Source: Tissierellales bacterium (GTDB lineage: Bacteria > Bacillota > Clostridia > Tissierellales > JASKZW01). From it: 31,865 nucleotides of DNA. The notes beneath the pieces are model-generated. The model made no database searches and was not told the origin of the DNA. It saw nothing but the letters and a program-made list of their open reading frames with translations. A program made the translations under genes and the position numbers. Shown here in pieces: positions 15,362 through 24,018 of the stretch. The DNA lies in contig JASLIL010000015.1 in NCBI GenBank assembly GCA_030152145.1, positions 1-31,865 of the forward strand. The letters run 5' to 3'. Positions within the stretch are counted from its first letter, which is position 1. The number at the start of each line of letters is the position of its first letter.

Positions 15362-16495
15362 CTAAGCTTTTATTACTCCCAAAGGTCTTAACTCTACTAA
15401 AATTTCACAAAGATCCTTTTGATCTTCCATTACCTGGTCTATATCCTTATAGGCCTGGGGAGCCTCTGAAAGGTCCTTGCCCTCCTTGTAGACTATCCCC
15501 CTCATAGACTTTCTAAAATCTTCTCTATCTATAGCTTTATTAGCTTCTTTTCTAGACATGTCCCTGCCTGCTCCATGAGAGCAGCTTTCAAAACTTTCCT
15601 GATTCCCTAAACCTCCTACTATATAGGAAGAGGTTCCCATAGACCCTGGAATAATGGCCCTAAGTCCCTTAGAAGCTTTTATGGCTCCCTTCCTGTGGAC
15701 TATAACTTCCCTTCCAAAGTGCTCCTCCCTAGAGGCATAGTTATGGTGGCAGGACACCTGATCTAGTATTTCTTCTGAGCATGTGTATTCCTTAAATATC
15801 CTGTAGAAGTCCTCTAGTATCTGCCTCCTATTTTCCCTGGCAAAGTCCAGGACAAAATTCATATCCCTAAAGTAGTTTCTACCTTCAGGGCTGGATAGTG
15901 GAAGATAGGCTAGGTCCTTACTATCTTTATTCCAGACAAAATTTTGGGCCAGTTTATTGTAGTGGCTGGCTACTGTATGGCCAAAATTCCTACTTCCTGA
16001 ATGGACCATAATCCAAACATGGCCATCACTGCCGGCCTCCATACTTATAAAGTGATTTCCTCCACCTAAACTGCCTAATTGGTAGCTGGCATTATCAAGT
16101 TCTTTTTCTATTATGTCGGATTTTGGTGGCCTTTGAAAGCCCTCCCAAGATCTGGGATTTCTCTGATTTTGAAAACCCAAGGGTAGCTTTCTGTGACCAT
16201 CTCTTACTATATATTCCAAGGATCTTCTGCCTATATCCTCATGTCTTATATCTGTTTTAGCTGCCACTAGCCCACATCCTATGTCTACTCCAACAGCATT
16301 AGGAACAACTGTGTCTATGGCTGCCAGGACTCCACCTATAGGCATACCAAAGCCTACATGAACATCTGGCATAAGTGCTATATGCCTAAAGGCAAAGTCT
16401 AGGTTAGAAAGATTCTCTGCCTGCTTTAGGGCCTCATCTTCTATCTCTTCTGTCCAAGCCTTTATAGGGATTTTTCCCAACTCATATATCTTCAA
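15362..16495 (-). CDS. rtcB: RtcB-family RNA ligase
   Basis: RtcB joins RNA 2',3'-cyclic phosphate or 3'-phosphate ends to 5'-OH ends using GTP and Mn2+. Motifs, numbered from the first TTG at 16501, are MPDVHVG (44-50), GVDIGCG (71-77, metal ligand Cys76), GGGNHFI (146-152), HSGSRNFG (167-174), CHHNYA (251-256), HRKGA (269-273) and SCSHGAGR (306-313). The last holds the histidine that is guanylated in the family. I chose the TTG at 16495 because AGGAGG (16507-16502) is six bases from it and directly abuts the TTG at 16501. The protein is then 377 residues. Its ribosome site overlaps the htrA stop codon, so it is translationally coupled to htrA. No RtcA or archease is nearby. It may serve RNA repair. 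Confidence 0.93.
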   Translation of the reverse strand: MKIYELGKIPIKAWTEEIEDEALKQAENLSNLDFAFRHIALMPDVHVGFGMPIGGVLAAIDTVVPNAVGVDIGCGLVAAKTDIRHEDIGRRSLEYIVRDGHRKLPLGFQNQRNPRSWEGFQRPPKSDIIEKELDNASYQLGSLGGGNHFISMEAGSDGHVWIMVHSGSRNFGHTVASHYNKLAQNFVWNKDSKDLAYLPLSSPEGRNYFRDMNFVLDFARENRRQILEDFYRIFKEYTCSEEILDQVSCHHNYASREEHFGREVIVHRKGAIKASKGLRAIIPGSMGTSSYIVGGLGNQESFESCSHGAGRDMSRKEANKAIDREDFRKSMRGIVYKEGKDLSEAPQAYKDIDQVMEDQKDLCEILVELRPLGVIKA

Positions 16496-16505
16496 ATTCA
16501 ACCTC

Positions 16506-17635
16506 CTATTTTAATACCTTAAGGATTATCTCTACTTCCATCTCCTGACCATTTCTTACTAGGCTTAACTTAGCCTTGTCTCCATCCTTGTAGTTGTAAA
16601 GAAGCTTGTTAAGTTCCCCTACACTTTCAACTTTCTTACCGTCTAAACCTGTTATTATATCAAGTTGTTCTAAGCCTGCCTTATGGGCTGGTGTTCCTTC
16701 TATTGTTTCTACAACAACTACCCCATAATCTGCTCCTAGTTCTGTACCTAGGACTCTCTCTGCCACTTCTAGCTCTGTAGGTTTTATTCCTAGACTTACA
16801 GTCCTAAAGTCTCCTGTCTTAACTATACTATCTATTATAGGCTTTGCTATATTTATAGGTATGGCAAAACCCAAACCTTCAGCTACCTGTGACTTTATCT
16901 TAACTGTATTTATACCTATAACTTGTCCCTTGGAGTTTAAAAGAGGGCCTCCACTATTTCCAGGATTTATAGATGCATCTGTCTGGATTAAGTTGTCTAT
17001 ACTGTTATGCTGATCTACTCTTATAGATCTATTTAATCCTGATATAAATCCTGAGGTAAGGGTTCTCTCAAATTCCAAACCTAGAGGATTACCTATGGCT
17101 ACAGCTATTTCACCTACCTGCAATTCATCAGAATTCCCTAAATCAGAAACTTCTAAACCTTTGGCATCTATTTTTATCATAGCAAGGTCAAGAACCCTGT
17201 CATTCCATAGAAGCTCTGCCTCATAGGTTTCACCATTTTCTAAAAGTACATTTATTCTCTTGGCTTTTCCATCTCCTACTACATGGGAGTTTGTCATAAT
17301 ATAGCCATTTGAATCCACTACAAATCCAGATCCAACTCCTTCTACTTCCCTATCCCAAAATATATCTCTTTGAATTTGAACTGTTGTAATACCGACTACG
17401 GAACCCATAGATTTTTAGCAACAGCTGCAACTGTATTTATATCATCATTAGTATTAATCTCAATTGAACTAGGATTCTTCTCCCCTACTATCTGAGGATT
17501 AGGGTCTGGTAAAATCTTCCCATAGATAAATTCATTTCCTATATAGGGGCTAACCAAACCTCCTATTAGAGCCCCAATAATAGCTACGATAAAATAAGAA
17601 AATAAACTCCTTCTTGGTGGTCTGTCATAATACAT
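16506..17635 (-). pseudogene. htrA: HtrA/DegP-like serine protease, frameshifted
   Basis: This membrane-anchored trypsin-like protease with a PDZ domain is a usual partner of the wal operon. The N-terminal frame (17635-17396, 79 codons) encodes a cytoplasmic segment, a membrane helix (SYFIVAIIGALIGGLVSPYI) and the start of the protease, then stops after AVAKNLWVP. The remainder continues in the -1 frame (17408-16506): His42 (TNSHVV), Asp74 (RVLDLAMIKI), Ser152 (NPGNSGGPLL) and a PDZ domain (about 205-300), numbered from ATG 17408. Adding one A to the run of five A (17416-17412) restores AVAKKSMGSVVGIT, the expected family sequence. All catalytic residues are intact, so this is either a recent mutation, phase-variable or assembly error. 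No ribosome site precedes the internal ATG. The gene starts 14 bases after walJ. Confidence 0.88.
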
Positions 17636-17649
17636 AAAAATCTCCTCCT

Positions 17650-18441
17650 CTATTTTATAGTGTAGATTTCTGTAGGCTTGTCCCTAAAACTTAAATCGAC
17701 CTTAGTAGTTTTAAGACCTGCTAAATCTAGTGTCTTTAATACAGTATCTCTAGCAAGATCAGGTATATTGTTGTCCTTACTAAGATGACCTAGGATAATT
17801 CGCTCCCCCTTGTCCCTTAGAGTCTTTAGGAGAATATCTCCAGCATCATCATTAGAAAGATGACCAAAGTCTGATTTAACCCTTCTCTTTAGATAGTAGG
17901 GATAAAGTCCATTCTCTAACATAAAGATATCATGATTGGCCTCTATAAAATATAGATCTGAAGCTGATATTCTAGATACTATATCCCTGTCTACCCTTCC
18001 AGTATCTGTCATAAGGCTTATTTTTCTATTGCCATAGTGTAATATATACCCTAAGGGCTCCCTGGCATCATGATAAATTCTAAAAGGTTCTACACCAAAG
18101 TCCCCTAACTCAAAGGACTTGTCTGAATCTATAAGTATTTCCCTAGCTTCCTTTATCTTTCCCAGCTTGTTTTCATACATGCCTTCCCAGGTTCCCTTGT
18201 TGGCTACTATGGGTATGTCATACCTTCTAGAAAGTATGCCTGCGCTCTTCATATGGTCTGTGTGCTCATGGGTAACTAGTATATAGTCTATCTCCCCTAC
18301 TTCCACTCCAATTGACTTTAAGAGCCCCTCTATCTTTACTCCACTAAAGCCACTATCTATAAGTATCTTACTCTTATTTGCCTCTACATACTGACAGTTG
18401 CCACTGCTGCCACTGGAAAGGGAACAAAACCTAAATGTCAT
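17650..18441 (-). CDS. walJ: WalJ (YycJ) metallo-beta-lactamase-fold hydrolase
   Basis: The 263-residue cytoplasmic protein has the metal-binding motif THEHTDH (His58, His60, Asp62, His63) plus later ligands in HDAREPLGY, LMTDTGR and ILGHLSKDNN. The start MTFRFCSLSSGSSGNCQYV is characteristic of YycJ, which in Bacillus is a DNA exonuclease-type MBL protein linked to wall and chromosome coordination. It has its own extended -10 promoter (18471-18479), separating it from walR-walI. htrA and rtcB follow closely, so walJ, htrA and rtcB form one unit. Confidence 0.93.
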   Translation of the reverse strand: MTFRFCSLSSGSSGNCQYVEANKSKILIDSGFSGVKIEGLLKSIGVEVGEIDYILVTHEHTDHMKSAGILSRRYDIPIVANKGTWEGMYENKLGKIKEAREILIDSDKSFELGDFGVEPFRIYHDAREPLGYILHYGNRKISLMTDTGRVDRDIVSRISASDLYFIEANHDIFMLENGLYPYYLKRRVKSDFGHLSNDDAGDILLKTLRDKGERIILGHLSKDNNIPDLARDTVLKTLDLAGLKTTKVDLSFRDKPTEIYTIK

Positions 18442-18470
18442 ATTTCTTCCTCCAAATCTATATTAAGTAT

Positions 18471-18479
18471 ATTATATCA
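18471..18479 (-). promoter_or_regulatory. extended -10 promoter of the walJ-htrA-rtcB unit
   Basis: The minus strand reads TGATATAAT, 29 bases before the walJ ATG. TTTTGA lies 17 bp upstream as a weak -35. Confidence 0.6.
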
Positions 18480-18594
18480 ATAAAATTTTATTTTCAAAAA
18501 ATATCTTGACTAGAATTTCCTTGTATTCCTATAATTTTTAAGTTTTTCCAGCCTAAATCTATGGAAGCCAGTTTTTTTAAGAAAATAAGAAAAA

Positions 18595-18610
18595 GAGAGA
18601 CCAGGCTCTC
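18595..18610 (-). terminator. weak terminator after walI
   Basis: GAGAG and CTCTC pair around a six-base loop just after the walI stop. On the minus strand the stem is followed by TTTTTCTTATTTTC. The stem is short, so read-through into walJ is possible. Confidence 0.5.
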
Positions 18611-18626
18611 CTTTAAATTTACAATA

Positions 18627-19463
18627 TTAATAATCATCAACTATAAGCTTACTACCATCTGAAAACTCTATTCTCCAGGCTGGTATAGTCTTACCTTCCT
18701 TGGTTCTTTGGGCATTGTCTAAAAATTCATGTCCAGGATCAAAGTAATAGCAAAGATCTATGGCTACCACCCTCTTGTTCTCATAGTCCTTCTTGTCCAG
18801 TAGGTAAAGCAAGGCCTTGGGGGCCGTATCTATGTAGATTTCCGTTTCCCTTTCATCCTTAACATTCAACCAAAGCCTATTGAATTCCCTAACTCCCACC
18901 CCATCTATCTTTAACTCTGTATAGGTGTTTTCCACATACCTATCCTTGTAGGTCTTAGTGTAATTTAGCTGGTAGAGGCCATCTTCTTCAACTAGACTAC
19001 TTAACTTCATATCCTCTAGGTCAAAGTCCCTGGTTTTTAAAAATTCTTGACCTATTTCCAAGGCTAGATCTCTATTAAGGTTTTTATAGGTCTCTTCCTG
19101 ATCCTTATTGACATAATGAATAGCCTTATTTTTAAGCTCCACCTCTTCCTCAACTAGTACTATCTTACTAGTATTATTTAGGTAACTTATCTGACCTTCA
19201 GACTTAAAAAACCTACTATTAATTTCTTCTGGTCTTAAATTTTCGTAATTAACTGTTATGGTGTTTAATTTTGGCATGCTACTAGGTATCTCCCCATCTA
19301 CCCTTATATTTTTTTCCTCCAAAAGGCTAGTAACCTTGTCTATAAAGTCTGGATCCAGAGTGGCATCACTATATGGATTTCTATCATTAATAACCGCTAA
19401 GAGTATTAAGTTAGTAATTATAAAAGCAATAATCAGTATTGTTTTAGCCTTGGACCAATCCAT
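18627..19463 (-). CDS. walI: WalI (YycI) regulator of the WalK kinase
   Basis: The 278-residue protein has one N-terminal membrane helix (MDWSKAKTILIIAFIITNLILL, cytoplasmic tail first) and a large extracytoplasmic part. MDWSKAKTILI is the typical start of YycI, and the C-terminal AWRIEFSDGSKLIVDDY matches the family's final domain. In Bacillus, WalI and WalH form a membrane complex with WalK that tunes its activity. Its start follows walH by 11 bases and has AGGTGG upstream, so the two are co-translated. Confidence 0.9.
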   Translation of the reverse strand: MDWSKAKTILIIAFIITNLILLAVINDRNPYSDATLDPDFIDKVTSLLEEKNIRVDGEIPSSMPKLNTITVNYENLRPEEINSRFFKSEGQISYLNNTSKIVLVEEEVELKNKAIHYVNKDQEETYKNLNRDLALEIGQEFLKTRDFDLEDMKLSSLVEEDGLYQLNYTKTYKDRYVENTYTELKIDGVGVREFNRLWLNVKDERETEIYIDTAPKALLYLLDKKDYENKRVVAIDLCYYFDPGHEFLDNAQRTKEGKTIPAWRIEFSDGSKLIVDDY

Positions 19464-19474
19464 ATTTTCACCAC

Positions 19475-20857
19475 CTATTTTTTATCAACTATCTTACCTG
19501 TATATATATCAAAAGCGTAACTACTAAAACCAAAATCTATTACCCAAACTGGATTTAAGACCCTATCCTTCTCTATATTAGAATAATAAAGCTCCACCGA
19601 CTCTATTAGAGACATTATATAATCTGACTCCTCATAATCCTCTATGGCCCTAAGTTTCTTACTATACCTAGAGTAATCCTCTGCTATTTCCTCATAATTT
19701 ATATTTAAAATTTCCATAACTGGTATGGAGTCATCATAGTAGTAGGTAAAATCCTCTATCTCCCTAAGCCTTATATTATAACTTTGAACATAGTTATTAA
19801 AAACATCTATTGTAATAAAGTCCTCCTGATTTTTAAAGTTTACTACCTGAAAGTAATTAATATCATACTTAAAGGTAAACCTATAACCTAGGTTAGAATT
19901 AAACTCTATTTCCTCTATGTCCGTAAGACTTATAGATTCAGACTCTTCTCCTAGATTACTTGTTAAAAAATCAATTCCCGTCTTTAAGCTAAGGTAGAGG
20001 TTTCTCTCCATTACCTTCTCCTGTAGGGGGTTAAAGTAGCTAACCTCGCCATCTCTTTCAAATTTTAAAACTTCTTGATTGTGTATGTGAAGTATGGATC
20101 CATTGTCCTCAACTATTTCCCTTATGTAATCTATATCTTTCTTGAAGAATTTTTCAGAAAATCTCCTAATATTGGCTAGATCATAAGTATCAAAGGAGTT
20201 TTTTACACTTATTATAGGTATGTCATAGTCTAGACTATAGGGTATATAAACCAAACTTTCTATATCTAGTATGTCTCTTAGAGGATAATAGGAAGGGAAG
20301 TTTCCATTCTTTTCAATTTCAGTTAGTTTTTTGCGCATAATACTAAAGTCTATATCAAAATTATAGACTTTCTTATATTGGTCAGCTATAGCAAAAACCA
20401 CATACGGTTCCTGACTATCCAGACTAATATATATACTTTTAAATCTTTCTAGATCTTTTGATATGGAGTTAACCTTGTCTACACCTATTGATTTACCAAG
20501 TACATAGGTGTTTGGTTCTTCTGGAAAGTTGTGTACAATGGATCTTTTATTTAAGATTTCTCCATATTCATCCTTAGTCATATCTTCTATAAGCACAGAT
20601 TTTGAACTAAGTGCCTGATGAATATACGGCTTTGTCACACTCCAAGTCTGTCTAGTATCATACACTACTGTATGACTTCTTTTACTGAAGTTTAAAAGGC
20701 TGCTGTAGGGCAATATAAAATCTTTTGTTGCCTTCTTATCTGCCTCTCCCTCTGCAGTTACGTAGTTATAATCTGTCCTTACCCAAAAACCATTGGTAAG
20801 GTAGATTGTAGAAAAGAATAACAGTAACAAAAGAAGGGTCTTTGCTTTTTCCTTCAT
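19475..20857 (-). CDS. walH: WalH (YycH) regulator of the WalK kinase
   Basis: The 460-residue protein has a single N-terminal membrane helix (about 6-24) and an extracytoplasmic, multi-domain body. It ends NPVWVIDFGFSSYAFDIYTGKIVDKK, where the family has a final domain resembling that of WalI. Identity rests on overall length, topology, weak YycH-like sequence and its position between walK and walI. In Bacillus and Staphylococcus it contacts the WalK membrane helices. It follows the Ig-like protein gene by 21 bases, so the two are one transcript. Confidence 0.85.
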   Translation of the reverse strand: MKEKAKTLLLLLLFFSTIYLTNGFWVRTDYNYVTAEGEADKKATKDFILPYSSLLNFSKRSHTVVYDTRQTWSVTKPYIHQALSSKSVLIEDMTKDEYGEILNKRSIVHNFPEEPNTYVLGKSIGVDKVNSISKDLERFKSIYISLDSQEPYVVFAIADQYKKVYNFDIDFSIMRKKLTEIEKNGNFPSYYPLRDILDIESLVYIPYSLDYDIPIISVKNSFDTYDLANIRRFSEKFFKKDIDYIREIVEDNGSILHIHNQEVLKFERDGEVSYFNPLQEKVMERNLYLSLKTGIDFLTSNLGEESESISLTDIEEIEFNSNLGYRFTFKYDINYFQVVNFKNQEDFITIDVFNNYVQSYNIRLREIEDFTYYYDDSIPVMEILNINYEEIAEDYSRYSKKLRAIEDYEESDYIMSLIESVELYYSNIEKDRVLNPVWVIDFGFSSYAFDIYTGKIVDKK

Positions 20858-20878
20858 AGAATCAACTCCAGTTTTAAA

Positions 20879-21307
20879 CTATCTCTTTAATAGGTCCTTA
20901 GTGTCATAGTAGTAAACTATTTTCTGCACAGATCCTACACCCTTTGTATCAAAGGTGATTATTATCTTATTCACACCTTTTATAAGTTGAACTTCCTCTC
21001 CAAAGCCTACTGGTCCTGACTTTATATTTTGACTTGAAATCAAGATATAGTCCTTGTCCTTAGGTAGTTTAGCTAAATTGAAGTTCTCCCCTAAAAGATC
21101 TATAGCACCAAATACATCTATTGTAACTGTAGTACCTGCTGGTGCCTTACCTGAAACTAAGACCTTGTTTTTTGTAGTAGACATTTTGGCCTCAGGAGTA
21201 TTTACCTGATGCCTTAACTTTGGTCCACTTGCTGCTTCTGCCTTAACAGTGCATACAGAGAAAACCATAATGCACATAAGAAAAAGTGATATAAATTTCT
21301 TTCTCAT
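20879..21307 (-). CDS. secreted Ig-like protein inside the wal operon
   Basis: I do not recognise a named family for this 142-residue protein. A signal peptide (residues 1-26, ending VKAEAAS) precedes one beta-rich domain. VLVSGKAPAGTTVTIDVFG, then VQLIKGVNKIIITFDTKGVGSVQKIVYYYD, has the V-x-G-x-A-x-x-G-x-x-V-T and L-x-x-G-x-N-x-I patterns of bacterial Ig-like extracellular domains. There is no anchor, so it is probably released or wall-associated. The gene sits between walK and walH, a place empty in the Bacillus operon. A perfect WalR-type box and a -10 element precede it, which suggests that WalR controls it and the downstream walH and walI. It could be a reporter ligand or modulator of WalK; this is inference. 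Confidence 0.8.
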   Translation of the reverse strand: MRKKFISLFLMCIMVFSVCTVKAEAASGPKLRHQVNTPEAKMSTTKNKVLVSGKAPAGTTVTIDVFGAIDLLGENFNLAKLPKDKDYILISSQNIKSGPVGFGEEVQLIKGVNKIIITFDTKGVGSVQKIVYYYDTKDLLKR

Positions 21308-21339
21308 AGTAATCCTCCTTTACATACACCTTTAAGCTT

Positions 21340-21345
21340 ATTATA
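21340..21345 (-). promoter_or_regulatory. -10 element upstream of the Ig-like protein gene
   Basis: The minus strand reads TATAAT (in AGTATATAATAAGC), 32 bases before the ATG. The WalR-type box ends 10 bases upstream and covers the spacer and -35 position. Confidence 0.55.
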
Positions 21346-21355
21346 TACTCTTATT

Positions 21356-21372
21356 GTTACAGTTATATTACA
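21356..21372 (-). promoter_or_regulatory. WalR-type box inside the wal operon
   Basis: The minus strand reads TGTAAT-ATAAC-TGTAAC, a perfect match to TGTWAH-N5-TGTWAH. It lies in the 77-bp gap between walK and the Ig-like protein gene. Confidence 0.7.
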
Positions 21373-21384
21373 ATCCAATTAAGA

Positions 21385-23169
21385 TTAACAGATAATAGGC
21401 AATAATATTTCCACTTCAGTGCCTAAACCATCTTCAGACTCTATAATTATGTCTCCTTTGTGCTCCCTTATTATTTGCTGGGCTATGGAAAGTCCCAGAC
21501 CAGTTCCACCTAGATCCCTACTTCTTCCCTTGTCAACTCTGTAAAACCTTTCAAATATTCTATCCAAGTCATCTCTAGGTATACCAGGTCCATTATCCTT
21601 TACTCTTATAACTATATTACCTTTTGATTCATAGGTTGACACATCTATAATACCAGCTGGATCATTGTATTTTATGGCATTATAGACAATATTGGAAATA
21701 ACCTGCTCCAGGCCATCCCTGTCTACAGGGATTTCTGGCAATTTGTGGTCCAGACTTAGGTTTAAGGTCTGGTTTTTTTCTCCTGCAGCCATCTGTAGCT
21801 TAAAGACTACATTTTCAACTATAGAGGATATGTTTGTTCTTACCATTTCCCACTTTACCTTGTTGTAGTCCATATTTGAAAGCTGTAGTAGATCCTTGAC
21901 TATCCTATTCATCCTGTCACATTCCTCATCTATAACTCCAAGAAATCTTACTGAAGTGTCCTTATCCAGGTCATCATAGCCAATAAGGGTTTCCGTATAG
22001 GACTTTATAGTAGTTATAGGGGTCTTAAGTTCATGGCTAACATTTGCTACAAATTCCCTTCTCATATTGTTTAGCTTGTGCTGCTCTGTTATGTCTTGAA
22101 AAACTATTATTATACCACCTATTATATTCTTCTCATTTCTAAAGGGGGCGTACCTTATTCTGTAGGTATCCTCTGCTAGATCTACAATCCTATCACCTTC
22201 AAGAGTAGACAAATCCTTATAGTCAATTTCCTTCAAATCTATTATCTCTTCTTTAAACCTATCATTTAACTCATCCCCTAAATCCAAGATTCTCTTAGCC
22301 ACTGGATTGGCATGAATAAGATTGTTGCCTCTATCTATGGCTATAACCCCATCATCCATATACTTGAAAATAGTATCTAACTTAGCTCTTTCTAAGTCTA
22401 TTTCCTCTATGGTGTCCTTTAACTTTAAGGTTAAGTAGTTAAACATATTGGCCAACTGTCCTATCTCATCATCAGACTTAAGATCAACAAATTGATTGAA
22501 GTCTCCCTTAGCCATTTTCTCTGCCTTCTCCGTAACATCCCTAATAGGTTCGGTTATGCTGCTGGCAATAAAAAATCCTAGGAAAACAGTTATAAGAAGG
22601 GCCAACATAGTAGCATTTATAAGTATATTTTTTGAGTCATCCAAGGTCTTGTATATATCAGAAAGATCTGAGGTCATATAGAGGATTCCCCTAACCTTTC
22701 CATTAACATCAAGAACTGGATAGGCTATGTGCTTGAAAACTCCATTTCCATTTAAATCCTCCCTGTCTCTTTCCACCCGCTCTCCATTGGCGGCCTCAAA
22801 TACAAGGCTAGGATCAATAGCCTTCTGGACCAGGGCATTGGTTCCATTTACAACCTGATAGTCTACATAGGAAGTTGCTATAACCCTAGGTATCTTCTCT
22901 CCTGATATTATATAGAGTGTTTCACTAACATCAAATCTCCAGTCATTAACCGTATCTTGAATCTCCTTAGAGTTTTTCTCCCAATCTGGATCCGATAGGT
23001 AGCTGGAGCTACTTATTATAGATTCTATTTGTTTGGTCATTATATTTTTCCTATAGGCCAGCTGCTGGGTCTCAAACTTTCCCACTATAAAAAGCCCAAC
23101 TATAACCATGGCTATAAAAACCAGGAGGAAATAAACTAATATAAACTTCCATCTTATACTCTTAAACAT
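21385..23169 (-). CDS. walK: WalK (YycG) sensor histidine kinase
   Basis: This 594-residue membrane kinase senses cell-wall state and phosphorylates WalR. Order of parts: membrane helix (about 8-30), extracytoplasmic sensor domain (31-180), second helix (about 183-204), HAMP (205-257), PAS (about 265-365), dimerisation/phosphoacceptor domain with His379 (FVANVSHELKTPITTI), and the ATPase domain with the N box (ISNIVYNAIKYND), G1 (DNGPGIP) and G2 (GGTGLGLSIA). The size and layout equal those of clostridial and Bacillus WalK. It starts two bases after walR. An internal WalR-type box follows it. Confidence 0.96.
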   Translation of the reverse strand: MFKSIRWKFILVYFLLVFIAMVIVGLFIVGKFETQQLAYRKNIMTKQIESIISSSSYLSDPDWEKNSKEIQDTVNDWRFDVSETLYIISGEKIPRVIATSYVDYQVVNGTNALVQKAIDPSLVFEAANGERVERDREDLNGNGVFKHIAYPVLDVNGKVRGILYMTSDLSDIYKTLDDSKNILINATMLALLITVFLGFFIASSITEPIRDVTEKAEKMAKGDFNQFVDLKSDDEIGQLANMFNYLTLKLKDTIEEIDLERAKLDTIFKYMDDGVIAIDRGNNLIHANPVAKRILDLGDELNDRFKEEIIDLKEIDYKDLSTLEGDRIVDLAEDTYRIRYAPFRNEKNIIGGIIIVFQDITEQHKLNNMRREFVANVSHELKTPITTIKSYTETLIGYDDLDKDTSVRFLGVIDEECDRMNRIVKDLLQLSNMDYNKVKWEMVRTNISSIVENVVFKLQMAAGEKNQTLNLSLDHKLPEIPVDRDGLEQVISNIVYNAIKYNDPAGIIDVSTYESKGNIVIRVKDNGPGIPRDDLDRIFERFYRVDKGRSRDLGGTGLGLSIAQQIIREHKGDIIIESEDGLGTEVEILLPIIC

Positions 23170-23171
23170 AG

Positions 23172-23864
23172 TTAATTCCCCCTGAAGTAGTAACCTACCC
23201 CTCTTTTAGTTATGATGTAGTTAAAGTCTCCGTCCTCATCTTCTATCTTCTCCCTGAGCCTTCTTATGGTAACATCTACCGTCCTTATGTCCCCATAATA
23301 CTCATAGCCCCAAACCTCTTCTAAAAGCTGTTCCCTTGAAAAAACCTGCTCAGGACTGGAGGCTAGAAATTTAAGAAGCTCAAACTCCCTAAGAGTAAGA
23401 TCTATAATCTCTCCTCTTTTTTGCACCTCGTATTTATTTAAATCTATAAGTATATCATCTATAACCATAAGGTCCTCATCTTCATCATTGCTGCTGGAAA
23501 GTTCAACCCTTCTAAGGTTGGCCTTAACTCTAGCCAGAAGCTCCCTCATACTGAAGGGCTTGGTTATATAGTCATCTGCCCCTAGTTCCAAGCCTAAAAC
23601 CTTATCCACCTCATCATCCTTGGCTGTAAGCATAAGAACTGGAACCTTAAAGTCCTTCCTAACTTCCTTTAAAACCTGAAATCCATCTTTCTTAGGCATC
23701 ATAATATCTAAAAGAATCAGCTCTGGAAGAGTCTTATAAACCTTTTTCAAGGCCTCCTCACCATCATGGGCCAGGGTTACCTCATAGCCCTCTTTCTCTA
23801 GATTAAACTTTATAATATCCGCTATTGATTTTTCATCTTCGGCAATTAATATCCTCTTAGACAT
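23172..23864 (-). CDS. walR: WalR (YycF) response regulator
   Basis: The 230-residue OmpR-type regulator has a receiver domain (1-120) with acidic pocket Glu9/Asp10, phosphoacceptor Asp53 (LLLDIMMPKKDG) and Lys in TKPFSMREL. A winged-helix DNA-binding domain (about 130-228) contains LTLREFELLKFLA and RTVDVTIRRLREKIED. WalR is the essential regulator of cell-wall hydrolase genes in Firmicutes and binds TGTWAH-N5-TGTWAH; two such boxes are in this window. Identity as WalR rather than PhoB rests on the neighbours walK, walH, walI, walJ and htrA. It is the first gene of the operon. Confidence 0.95.
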   Translation of the reverse strand: MSKRILIAEDEKSIADIIKFNLEKEGYEVTLAHDGEEALKKVYKTLPELILLDIMMPKKDGFQVLKEVRKDFKVPVLMLTAKDDEVDKVLGLELGADDYITKPFSMRELLARVKANLRRVELSSSNDEDEDLMVIDDILIDLNKYEVQKRGEIIDLTLREFELLKFLASSPEQVFSREQLLEEVWGYEYYGDIRTVDVTIRRLREKIEDEDGDFNYIITKRGVGYYFRGN

Positions 23865-23907
23865 AATATCACTCCATCTTTTTATTTATAAAGCTTCTAT
23901 AAGATAA

Positions 23908-23936
23908 ATTATCTAATATAGATTCTCTCTTGTCAA
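23908..23936 (-). promoter_or_regulatory. sigma-A promoter of the wal operon
   Basis: The minus strand has a perfect -35 TTGACA (23936-23931), a 17-bp spacer and GATAAT (23913-23908). It lies 44 bases before the walR start and is the strongest classical promoter in the window. Confidence 0.85.
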
Positions 23937-24018
23937 ACCTAGGAATCCCTAAATAGTTGTAAATAAAGGTTTAGAAAGACTTAAACAGGATAAATATGTA
24001 GATAAAAGGGGGTACTAT

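Noticed and set aside
17396..17416. Programmed ribosomal frameshift in htrA
   Set aside because: The run is only five A in the context GCT AAA AAT, which does not give a standard -1 slippery heptamer, and the shifted tRNA pairings are poor. A homopolymer error or a real mutation is simpler.
23937..24018. WalR-type box in the walR/Ca2+ ATPase divergent region
   Set aside because: TGTAAA occurs once without a second half-site at five bases, so autoregulation at the main promoter is not supported.
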